This document shows positions 1 through 7,755 of a stretch of 19,017 nt of DNA, in pieces. Position 1 is the stretch's first letter; every line of letters starts with the position of its first letter. The position numbers and the translations under genes were made by a program. The DNA comes from an uncultured Desulfomonile sp. (GTDB lineage Bacteria; Desulfobacterota; Desulfomonilia; Desulfomonilales; Desulfomonilaceae), in assembly GCA_903920415.1 (NCBI GenBank), contig CAIXMD010000277.1, positions 1 through 19,017 on the forward strand, given 5' to 3'. A model generated the notes under the pieces. That model was not told the DNA's origin. It ran no database searches and saw only the letters and a program-made list of their open reading frames with translations.

Positions 1-1
1 A

Positions 2-1735
2 GAAAATTATTTGTTTCAGAAATTCTGCCGAGTGGGGTTTGGGACAAACAACATAGACCACTGCGCACGTCTCTGACACTCCTCTACGGTGGCAGGTCTT
101 GCCGCCGCATTCGGGAGTGGGGCAATGACGAATTCGATTCCGGAAATCGAGGATTCGGAGTGCATTTTCATTATTGGATCAAACACCACAGTTGCTCATC
201 CTCTGGTTGCTTACAGGGTTTATCGGGCCAAAGCCAAGGGAGCCAAAATCATTGTCGCGGATCCTCGGCGTATTCATATGGCATCTATTGCGGACATTTA
301 CGTCCGACAGAACCTGGGATCGGATGTTGCACTCCTCAACGGCATCATGAACGTTATTCTTGCGGAAAACCTCCATGATAAGGCTTACATCGAGGAACGA
401 ACAGAGGGATTCGGCAAACTCGAGGAACTGATACAAAGCTACACTCCGGAAAAAGCTTCAGAGATATGCGGGGTGGCCGTCGAGGACATCATTCAGATAG
501 CCCGCACGTATGCTGGTGCGGAACGCGCCTCGATTCTCTATACAATGGGCATAACTCAGCACTCACATGGTGTGGACAACGTAAAATCGTTGGCCAACCT
601 AGCTATGCTGACTGGAAACGTGGGTAAGCGATCCGCAGGAGTCAATCCCCTCAGGGGCCAAAATAACGTCCAGGGAGCTTGTGACATGGGCGGGCTTCCG
701 AATGTTTATCCCGCCTATCAGGCGGTGACCGACGAAAACAACAGGAAAAAATTTCAGGATGCCTGGCAGGCTGAACTCTCTGGTAAGGTCGGATATACGA
801 TAATGGAGATGATGCACGGTCTCGAGGACGGATCCGTAAAGGGGATGGTGATCCTGGGAGAGAACCCGGTGGGTAGCGACCCGGATGCGAATCACGTCAA
901 ACACGCACTCGAGTCAGCAGAGTTCCTGGCCGTGATTGACATTTTCCTCACCGACACGGCAAAGCTGGCGCACGTTGTATTACCCGGGGTTTCATATGCT
1001 GAAAAGGACGGCACCTTCACCAATACTGAGCGAAATGTCCTCCGAGTACGTAAGGCGGTTGAACCGGTCGGAGAAGCGAGGCCTGACTGGCAGATCATTT
1101 GCGATCTTTCAACTCGTTTCGGCCTCCCCATGAGTTACGATACTCCCAGCCTGATTTTTGATGAGATCGCCCAAGTTACTCCCAGCTATGCAGGCCTAAG
1201 CTATGAACGCCTGGAAAAAGTCGGCATACCCTGGCCCTGCCAGGCAAAGGACCATCCAGGCACTCCGGTGTTGCACAAGGACCGGTTCACAAGGGGCAAG
1301 GGGTTGTTTCACGCAATCGAGTACAGGCCACCGGAAGAACTCATCGACGACGAGTTCCCCATTCAACTGACCACCGGCAGGTATTTTCCTCATTATCATA
1401 CGGGGACCATGACTCGAAACTCGCCATCACTCGACGCCGAAATGCCGGATGGACATGTGGAAATCAACCCGTTTGACGCTGAGGAGTTGGGGCTAACAGA
1501 CTACGATCAGGCGCGCATTGTGTCTCGCAGGGGTGAAGTAGTGAGCAAGGTACTCCTTACTGATGTGGTGGACCGGGGGACCATTTTCATGAGCTTCCAC
1601 TTCATGGAGGCCAACGCCAACGTCCTCACCAATCCTGCACTCGATCCTATCTGCAAGATTCCCGAGTACAAGGTTTGCGCCGTGAGGGTGGAAAAAATTC
1701 AGCAAGCTGAAACCAGCGTCGCTGCCGGCATTTAA
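2..1735 (+). CDS. fdhF: Formate dehydrogenase alpha subunit, selenocysteine-containing (5'-partial)
   Basis: Catalytic subunit of a molybdenum/tungsten bis-MGD formate dehydrogenase, which interconverts formate and CO2. The gene enters from the left edge; 577 residues are visible, including the TGA at 74-76 read as selenocysteine (Sec25 of the visible part). The context TNNIDHCARL-Sec-HSSTVAGL matches the active site of E. coli FdhF (Sec140-His141), and the following His is kept. The catalytic-Arg segment NPLRGQNNVQGACDMG lies at about 643-690. The C-terminal molybdopterin-dinucleotide-binding domain begins near QLTTGRYFPHYHTGTMTRNS at about 1360-1430. About 550 residues follow Sec, close to FdhF (575). 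The N-terminal 4Fe-4S region, and any NuoG-like extension, lies upstream and is unseen. Calling the start at GTG 89 would truncate the protein and lose the active site. Family assignment is very secure; electron acceptor and cell location cannot be told. Confidence 0.96.
74..107 (+). promoter_or_regulatory. Selenocysteine UGA codon with bacterial SECIS-like hairpin
   Basis: The in-frame TGA (74-76) is followed after 10 nt by an 8-bp stem (87-94 with 100-107, one T-G wobble) capped by the loop GGTCT (95-99). The apical GCAGGTCT is the same as that of the E. coli fdhF SECIS, and the spacing from UGA to upper stem is the usual one for SelB-dependent decoding. The hairpin lies inside the coding sequence, as in bacterial selenoprotein genes. 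Function is inferred from sequence and position; selA, selB and selC are not in the window. Confidence 0.9.
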
Positions 1736-1956
1736 TTTGATGCTTGCATTGCAGGATGTGGGCTCATACCGACTCTCAAGAAAAAGGTAACCTTTCGGGG
1801 CAGGCGGTTTCCTCGGTTGAATTTTTAATAGAATAGTCACGATTGCGCCTTGGTCAAGCGGATGCCGGCATTCCTGAACGTCATCATCTTGATTTACGGA
1901 CACTAATGACGGAACACCCTGTTATGGCAGCAAGAGTTGGACAATTGTTCTCGGAC

Positions 1957-4590
1957 CTATCCGTAAAAGAATGAATGCATGGCCTCCTGGATTACCAAGG
2001 TGAGAATGGAAGCTAGTGCAGCATGCGGAAGCAATCCTACCAGGACGTTAAACATTCTATCGTGACTTTCACTGCCGATCCGGTAAATTATCATGAGAGT
2101 CCATGCTAAGCCGGTCCAAAGAAGAATCTGCTGCAACAGTTGCGTGACCCAGGGCGGAACCGTGATTATGAGTTCACTGAATACAGCAAAGTCCAAATTA
2201 TGGCTCAATAGAGTGGGGAGTTCCACACCGAGGTTTATAAGGTAGTAAACATGAAAAGCTGTGAATGCCGTAAGTGCAACTGGAAGCAGCGATAGTCCAA
2301 ATCTGGCATAGTTATCCGACAACGTGTCGCCGTAAACGTGGCACGAAATAAATGCTGCGAGCATCATCAGAAGGTTCACTGCCAAAAGTATTGCCAGGAA
2401 GACCAATGTAAAACGGGCAATTTGCGGGATGGGTAGGAAACCTGTCAGGAAATCGTAGGTCTGGGTCTTGCTGACCATCTCGCTTAGAAGCCCTCCTATC
2501 ATTCCTAATACGAGAAAAGCCGTTCCTACCTTGGGTTGGCGAATTTCCCAGATTTCCCGGCCAGGAAACCTCAGATTAAGATTGATGGCGCCGTGAGGGC
2601 AGTTTTTTACGCATATCCCACACAGCTTGCAGACGCGATTGCTGTGGAGCCTAGGGCCTGCCTGCCCGAAAGGACAGCCTTCACTGTTAGAACCGCCAAG
2701 GTAACAGTCGTTGGTTCCGCATTGCGAGATACAGACGTTACGGTCGGCACGAAGTTCCACAATGGAAGTTTTCGCCAAGAGTCCGACCATCCCGCCTAGT
2801 CCGCACACGTAGAGGCACCAGGATTGACGTTCATAAATAACAGCCACTACGATGGCGGAAATCAGCATCACCAACAATAGTAAACCCAGATTAAATGGTG
2901 AATTCCTTATTCCTGTCGCTGTTTCCAGCCAGATAATAAATAGTACGGCTCCGGCTATGAGAAAATCACTGTGATTCTTCAGAAAAGGCGGAAATGGGTG
3001 TTCAAGAGCGACAATTTTTTTGGCCAACTTGCCCAAGGTGCCGATAGGACACACAGAGCACCAAAACCTCGCATAGAAGAACGCCCCTATTATGAGGATT
3101 GGCCATCCAATCGCCCAACTGAAGAGGGCTGCGGGATTTTTCATTGGGTCGGTAGGACCGAGGAACAGAAATGCGAGAACAATAAAAAAAAACGGCGTCG
3201 CGGCACTTTGAAGAACAGCAGGAAAATGAGGGCTGGTAAGAACCTGTTTCACTAGACGGAACTTGAGCAGATTGATCTTACCCTTTTCCTCTATCCTCTT
3301 GAGGTCGAAATAAATGTCCTCGGGCCTCAAGACACCGTCCTGGGAAACGAGTATGGCCCGCTTAAGTGTACTGGCCAGCTCCAGATCGTTGCCCGGCCAT
3401 GCATAATTGACGAGAGCTTTGAGGGTATCCTTGGGAAGCCTTTCTACCTTGCGGCCCAATTCGCGGCTATAGAGTTCGGCATAACGTTTGACCAGATCTG
3501 GTATCTCCCGTCGCCTGGTCCTCAGGGGCGGGATAATGATGGATCGCTCAAGGAGCAAAGCATAAATTAAAGGATGCCTTTCAAGCGATGCCTGAGACGG
3601 GTCCAAGCGCGTCGTGGCTATCAGGCGAATCCTTGCTTTATGTAGTCGCACACCTCCGCACCTGCGGAAAGTTTGTGTTGCCAAGGCTTCCAATAGTTTC
3701 AGTTGCATCACGCGCGTCAGGCGGTCCACCCCACGCACCATCAAAGTGCCATCCTGCGCCAATTGAAAATAGCCGGCCGTCTCCTTTATTCCACCGTCAC
3801 GGCCTGGTTCCTCTGAGCCGAAAAAAAGGCGCAATTGTTGATCTGTAGCGTCGAGGTCGCCAGGATGGTCTTCTGAGGGTGAAACTTCAAATTGGGACTC
3901 GTTGCCCGTTCTCAATAGATCAAATTGGAGAAACACTTCTTTACATTGGTGGCCGGCTCTGAATATGGCATGGGAAATGCCTTCTTTACCTACTCCCATC
4001 TCTCCCATTATGAGTACCGGACCATCAGATTGTGCCAGTTCCTCAACACGCGAGGCAAACCGGCGCCGCACGTAATCGCCTACAAGATGGCCTGGAAAAA
4101 CGTGGTCTTCCCGGCTGATCATAGACTGGAGGGCTCTACGCTTTACCCTGCTCTCGAAGACAGTTCTGTGGAGGTGTATTATTTTACGGACCAGGTTTCT
4201 TACGAGAGGCAAGGTAAAATCAGGATTCTGCCTCAGGAGCTTCTCGAAATCCTCGGGGGCGATTTCCACTACCTGGCAATCATTGTCGGCAATCAGTTGA
4301 GAGTCGGAAGGCCAGGGACTACCGGTGAAAAAATTGACCTCGCCGAAGATATCTCCAGGCCCCAATGTGTCTACCGAGATCTTTTCGTTTTCGTCATCGA
4401 GAAGGACCAGGCTTGCTTCACCGGAAACAATGAAGCGGATCTGTTCGCCCCAATTGCTTGCGCCCATTATCTGCTCTCCTGAACGGTATAGCCTCAAGAT
4501 TTCCTTCTCGAGGACCAACCGTCTTAAAGGAGCTGGAAGACGCGTAATAGGGTCTGGAACAGGCTCGTTGTGTTGAGAAGAATGAGACAT
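1957..4590 (-). CDS. cNMP-binding-fold / degenerate NtrC-type AAA+ / NapH-like polyferredoxin membrane fusion protein
   Basis: An 877-residue, three-part protein. Residues 30-140 form a Crp-type beta-roll (PGDIFGE at 78-84), but the cyclic-nucleotide phosphate-binding Arg is not visible: the segment reads SPWPSDSQ. Residues 165-430 resemble a sigma-54-activator AAA+ domain, with Walker A GEMGVGKE (196-203) and YAWPGN (396-401). The GAFTGA loop is replaced by GRDGG and the Walker B Asp-Glu by Arg-Gly (GTLMVRG, 281-287), so ATP hydrolysis and sigma-54 activation look lost. There is no C-terminal HTH. Residues 460-870 carry about ten membrane segments with cysteine motifs of NapH/NosR type: CSVCP (511-515), CLYVC (592-596), C620/C624/C629/C639 and a ferredoxin motif CKLCGICVKNCP (654-665). 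A role in membrane redox sensing or electron transfer is inference. It lies downstream of comM (about 130 nt) and converges on the formate dehydrogenase gene. No strong ribosome site precedes this ATG, so the start is less certain. Confidence 0.85.
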   Translation of the reverse strand: MSHSSQHNEPVPDPITRLPAPLRRLVLEKEILRLYRSGEQIMGASNWGEQIRFIVSGEASLVLLDDENEKISVDTLGPGDIFGEVNFFTGSPWPSDSQLIADNDCQVVEIAPEDFEKLLRQNPDFTLPLVRNLVRKIIHLHRTVFESRVKRRALQSMISREDHVFPGHLVGDYVRRRFASRVEELAQSDGPVLIMGEMGVGKEGISHAIFRAGHQCKEVFLQFDLLRTGNESQFEVSPSEDHPGDLDATDQQLRLFFGSEEPGRDGGIKETAGYFQLAQDGTLMVRGVDRLTRVMQLKLLEALATQTFRRCGGVRLHKARIRLIATTRLDPSQASLERHPLIYALLLERSIIIPPLRTRRREIPDLVKRYAELYSRELGRKVERLPKDTLKALVNYAWPGNDLELASTLKRAILVSQDGVLRPEDIYFDLKRIEEKGKINLLKFRLVKQVLTSPHFPAVLQSAATPFFFIVLAFLFLGPTDPMKNPAALFSWAIGWPILIIGAFFYARFWCSVCPIGTLGKLAKKIVALEHPFPPFLKNHSDFLIAGAVLFIIWLETATGIRNSPFNLGLLLLVMLISAIVVAVIYERQSWCLYVCGLGGMVGLLAKTSIVELRADRNVCISQCGTNDCYLGGSNSEGCPFGQAGPRLHSNRVCKLCGICVKNCPHGAINLNLRFPGREIWEIRQPKVGTAFLVLGMIGGLLSEMVSKTQTYDFLTGFLPIPQIARFTLVFLAILLAVNLLMMLAAFISCHVYGDTLSDNYARFGLSLLPVALTAFTAFHVYYLINLGVELPTLLSHNLDFAVFSELIITVPPWVTQLLQQILLWTGLAWTLMIIYRIGSESHDRMFNVLVGLLPHAALASILTLVIQEAMHSFFYG

Positions 4591-4719
4591 GGATCAGTTC
4601 GGGTAAAGATAATGAGGGAAGCCATTCGGCTGAGTAATTTTTTTCATGTCGCCGGGTTTCCCACGGTTTGGGGAAAGATCAATCCAACACATTAACATGA
4701 CCGACAAAGGACAAGTCAC

Positions 4720-6249
4720 TTACATGTACCTCCTGTCCAGAGATCTGTATTGGACGGCTTCAGCAACGTGTGCCGTCTGGATTTCTTCTGCGGAGTCCAA
4801 ATCTGCTATGGTTCTGGCAATTTTGAGGACTCGGTGGTAAGCCCTTGCTGAGAGGCCTAATTTTGTAAATGCTTTTTCAAGGAAATTCATTGATTCCGTT
4901 CCCATGGGGCAGTGTTTCTTAATGAGGGCCGAGCCCATCTGAGCATTGGAAAAAAGGCCGGTCTTACCCAGGCGTGTCAGTTGAATCTCCCGTGCCCGAT
5001 TGACCCTAGCTCTAATGTCTTGCGAAGATTCACCATTGGGCATTGCCGTTAAATCCCGCCACTGGACGGATGGCACTTCCAGATGAATGTCTATCCTGTC
5101 CAGAAGTGGACCTGAGATCTTGCTCCAATAGCGATCCACAGACTGTTTGGAGCAGGTACACTCATGTTTAGGGTCTCCCCTATATCCGCAGGGACAAGGG
5201 TTCATAGCTGCTATCAGCATGAAGCGAGCTGGAAAAGTTATGGCTACCTGCGCTCTGGATATGGTAACCTCACCGTCTTCGAGGGGCTGGCGAAGAACTT
5301 CGAGCACATTCTTGCGGAACTCCGGGAGTTCATCGAGAAAAAGAACTCCATTGTGAGCCAGGGAAACCTCCCCGGGCCTAGGGATAGCCCCGCCTCCTAT
5401 GAGCCCTGCGTCGGAGACCGTATGGTGAGGTGACCGAAACGGCCTCACAGTCATCACTGATTTATTTCGCCCAAGCAACCCTGCCGCTGAGTATATGCGT
5501 GTCGTCTCGAGGCTCTCTTCAAACACCGGTTCGGGCAAGATGGTAGGGATCCTCTGCGATATCATTGTTTTTCCAGATCCTGGAGGACCAATCATCAACA
5601 CATTGTGCCCGCCTGCTGCGGCGACTTCGACAGCTCTCTTTGCGTACTCCTGCCCTTTGATTTCTCCGAAATCGATAAAGTACTTTCCCTGACGACCAGA
5701 AGTATGGCCGTCCCTTGGTTTTGTAGGCTCAAGTGAGATGCGATTCATGAGAAAGCCGGCTGCCGTAAGGAGGGTGGAGACCCCAAGGACACTTATCCCA
5801 TCAACCACAGCGGCCTCCGCCGCGTTAAGTTCGGGAACTATCACCCCTTTGAACCCGCGGTCCCTTGCAGCAAGTCCGAGAGATAAGACCCCCCGTACGG
5901 ACTTAATCCGCCCGTCCAGTGAAAGCTCTCCAACAATAATGTAATCCTTGAGCCTGTCCTGAGGCAGAAGGTCCAACGCGGACAGTAAGCCCAGAGCGAT
6001 CGGAAGATCGAATCCTGAGCCTTCTTTCTTAAGACCGGCCGGGGCGAGATTTATAGTGATTCGTCGCGGGGGAAGGGGGTATCCGCTGTTAACTATGGCT
6101 GATTTTACCCTTGCGATACTCTCTTTAACCGCATTGTCCGGTAGCCCCACCACCGCAACGTAAGGGAGTCCAGGATAGACATCCACCTCGACCTCTACCG
6201 AGTATGCGTCGATTCCTATGAGAGCACCAGAATAGACTCGAGCCAGCAA
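4720..6249 (-). CDS. comM: YifB/ComM-family Mg-chelatase-like AAA+ ATPase
   Basis: A 509-residue member of the ComM/YifB family, whose best-studied member is a hexameric helicase promoting branch migration during uptake of transforming DNA. From the chosen start: N-terminal Lon-protease-like ChlI domain (1-170; LARVYSGALIGIDAY, GLPDNAVKES), linker, Mg-chelatase-type AAA+ core with Walker A GPPGSGKT (221-228) and Walker B VLFLDELPEF (302-311), a cysteine cluster CPCGYRGDPKHECTC (352-366) that may bind zinc, then the C-terminal lid domain. Start choice: a TTG at 6247-6249 lies 8 nt from AGGGAG (6258-6263) and gives the usual family N-terminus. An upstream TTG at 6352-6354 would add 35 residues unlike the family and has a poorer ribosome site. 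All key motifs are intact. The role in this organism, competence or other recombination, is not shown by the sequence. Confidence 0.95.
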   Translation of the reverse strand: MLARVYSGALIGIDAYSVEVEVDVYPGLPYVAVVGLPDNAVKESIARVKSAIVNSGYPLPPRRITINLAPAGLKKEGSGFDLPIALGLLSALDLLPQDRLKDYIIVGELSLDGRIKSVRGVLSLGLAARDRGFKGVIVPELNAAEAAVVDGISVLGVSTLLTAAGFLMNRISLEPTKPRDGHTSGRQGKYFIDFGEIKGQEYAKRAVEVAAAGGHNVLMIGPPGSGKTMISQRIPTILPEPVFEESLETTRIYSAAGLLGRNKSVMTVRPFRSPHHTVSDAGLIGGGAIPRPGEVSLAHNGVLFLDELPEFRKNVLEVLRQPLEDGEVTISRAQVAITFPARFMLIAAMNPCPCGYRGDPKHECTCSKQSVDRYWSKISGPLLDRIDIHLEVPSVQWRDLTAMPNGESSQDIRARVNRAREIQLTRLGKTGLFSNAQMGSALIKKHCPMGTESMNFLEKAFTKLGLSARAYHRVLKIARTIADLDSAEEIQTAHVAEAVQYRSLDRRYM

Positions 6250-6257
6250 CGTGACGT

Positions 6258-6263
6258 CTCCCT
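6258..6263 (-). promoter_or_regulatory. Ribosome binding site deciding the comM start
   Basis: On the minus strand AGGGAG stands 8 nt before the TTG at 6247-6249. This supports that codon over the upstream TTG at 6352-6354, and the resulting N-terminus is the one normal for ComM/YifB proteins. Confidence 0.7.
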
Positions 6264-6456
6264 GAAAAATCGTGGAGATTTCTGAGACCACTTCGCCTTC
6301 AAACAACCGACATTGTCGGATAAGCTTTTCTGATTGCTCCCCAAGCGAAATCAATTCTTTCTATCCGTATAGAACGGGGCCGCTGGGAACCTTTCACATA
6401 ACAGATTGTTAGCTTACTTCCATTATGACGAAATGGTATGAATCCCTAGAGAACTG

Positions 6457-6485
6457 ATAGTAGTGCATTAGTCCAAGAATTTCAA
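6457..6485 (-). promoter_or_regulatory. Candidate sigma-70-type promoter for comM
   Basis: On the minus strand TTGAAA (6480-6485), a 17-nt spacer and TACTAT (6457-6462) match the -35/-10 pattern at 5/6 and 4/6 positions. The site lies about 205 nt upstream of the comM start, inside the largest gap of this gene run. Identified by eye only. Confidence 0.3.
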
Positions 6486-6602
6486 GCTGTACCATAGCAA
6501 GATGCCCATAGAATTGCTCCGTAGATCTTAGTTGTCTACCGTGATAAGGGTTTCTACCCGCTGTTTGTGAGAGTGATTCCAGGCAGCTATCGAAATATTT
6601 AG

Positions 6603-7670
6603 TCAAAGTTTTGTTTTTTCTATAACCCTGAGAGACGCATTTTCCAACACTTTGACGCCCACAATCAACATTCTGAAGCGTTCGTCCGTGGTCTGCCCGT
6701 GGTAGTAGCGATAATAGATCTGCTGCGCAATCACCGCTAAGCGGAACAAGCCGAAGCAATAGTAAAAATCAAAATTTTCTATGGCCATTCCAGATTTATC
6801 GGAATAACGCTTCACCATATCTTCTCTGGTCAGCGCTCCATCAATCTTGGTGGGCATCAGACGGATCACTTCCATCTCGGATGGGTCGCTTTTCTGAATC
6901 CAGTAGGCAAGGGAGTTGCCGAGATCCATGAGAGGATCCCCTATGGTGGCCATTTCCCAATCAAGTATCCCGATGATATTCATGGGATCTCTTTGATCTA
7001 ATACTATGTTGTCAAATTTGTAGTCATTGTGGATGATTCCCGGCCTATCCGAGTCGGGAGGCTTCTTTTCGTAAAGCCAAGCCATCACTTCTTCAAAGCT
7101 CGGGGCATCAGGGGTACGAGCAGCTCTGTACCTTTCTGTCCACCCTGATAGCTGACGTTCAACGTAGCCTTCCGGTTTGCCGAAATTTTCCAAGCCAATT
7201 TTCCTGTAATCTATCGAGTGCAGTTCGAGATGCAGATCCAGAAGCTTTTCACAAAGCTTCCCAGCCTGTTCTCTCGTGAGAGAGAGGCCTGGCGGAAACT
7301 CTTTACGAAGAATGATGCCTTTGATCCTCTCCATAACGTAGAATGGGGAGCCTATGATGGAGGAGTCTTCCGTGTAGACCAGCGGCTGTGGACAATAAGG
7401 AAAGACCGGCTTTAGAGCCTTCAAGATTCTATACTCACGCGACATGTCGTGGGCCGTTTTCGCCTTTTTTCCAAAGGGAGGTCGCCTGAGCACCAATTCA
7501 ATCGAACCGATGGTCAACAAATATGTAAGATTTGAAAATCCCTTGGGAAATTGTTGGATGATCAGTTCTCCGGTCAAGCCGGGAATGGATTCTGCGAGGA
7601 ACGCCTTCACCTTGTTGCTGTCCAGAACCTCCCCAGCTCTCATTGTCACTGCATTATCTGAATATTCCAT
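6603..7670 (-). CDS. Aminoglycoside-phosphotransferase-fold kinase, ACAD10/11 kinase-domain type
   Basis: A 355-residue protein of the APH/choline-kinase fold. The catalytic loop is HNDYKFDN (214-221; His214, Asp216, Asn221), and the metal-binding Asp lies in the DFG-equivalent DWEMATIGDPLMDLG (237-251). The N-lobe shows a G-loop-like FSNLTYLL (45-52) and a following strand ELVLRRPP. All catalytic residues look intact. True antibiotic kinases are unlikely: the DWEMATIGDPL form and the neighbouring acyl-CoA dehydrogenase are typical of the ACAD10/ACAD11 kinase domain and of LvaA-like enzymes that phosphorylate 4-hydroxyacyl-CoAs. That substrate is inferred from the pairing, not seen. The ATG is preceded by AGGA at 8 nt. 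It lies 85 nt downstream of the dehydrogenase gene on the same strand, so the two are probably cotranscribed. No LvaB-like partner is seen nearby. Confidence 0.9.
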   Translation of the reverse strand: MEYSDNAVTMRAGEVLDSNKVKAFLAESIPGLTGELIIQQFPKGFSNLTYLLTIGSIELVLRRPPFGKKAKTAHDMSREYRILKALKPVFPYCPQPLVYTEDSSIIGSPFYVMERIKGIILRKEFPPGLSLTREQAGKLCEKLLDLHLELHSIDYRKIGLENFGKPEGYVERQLSGWTERYRAARTPDAPSFEEVMAWLYEKKPPDSDRPGIIHNDYKFDNIVLDQRDPMNIIGILDWEMATIGDPLMDLGNSLAYWIQKSDPSEMEVIRLMPTKIDGALTREDMVKRYSDKSGMAIENFDFYYCFGLFRLAVIAQQIYYRYYHGQTTDERFRMLIVGVKVLENASLRVIEKTKL

Positions 7671-7755
7671 TCCTAATATCCTGACCTCGCCTATACTCTT
7701 TTGAAGAACTGCACACTAATGTCGTTTCAGCTTGCTGTCTCTGACACTGCCCTCC

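Larger units (their letters stand above)
6250..6602 (-). other. Intergenic region between kinase and comM genes
   Basis: About 350 nt without a credible gene. A minus-strand open frame across it runs out of the kinase gene in another frame and looks like chance. The region holds the comM ribosome site and a candidate promoter (6457-6485). No strong terminator was found: a weak GGGT-AGAA-ACCC hairpin lies near 6548-6559 but no U-run follows. Confidence 0.5.

Noticed and set aside
74..76. In-frame TGA as a nonsense mutation making the formate dehydrogenase a pseudogene
   Set aside because: It falls exactly on the Sec/Cys active-site position, has a SECIS-like hairpin behind it, and the frame is intact on both sides.
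1493..1903. 136-codon minus-strand open frame spanning the end of the formate dehydrogenase gene
   Set aside because: Mostly antisense to a certain gene, with no family features; the remaining gap (1736-1956) shows only weak hairpins such as AAAGG-TAA-CCTTT and a 6-bp CGTCAT/ATGACG pair without a U-run, so no terminator was called.
3925..4482. 185-codon plus-strand open frame
   Set aside because: It lies wholly antisense to the CNB/AAA region of the fusion gene, and its product shows no recognisable domain.
6409..6759. 116-codon minus-strand open frame
   Set aside because: Half of it is an out-of-frame reading of the kinase gene and there is no good ribosome site; the rest is intergenic.
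6603..7670. Kinase as an aminoglycoside-resistance gene
   Set aside because: The catalytic segments and the adjacent acyl-CoA dehydrogenase fit the ACAD10/11 kinase type; no mobile-element or resistance context is present.
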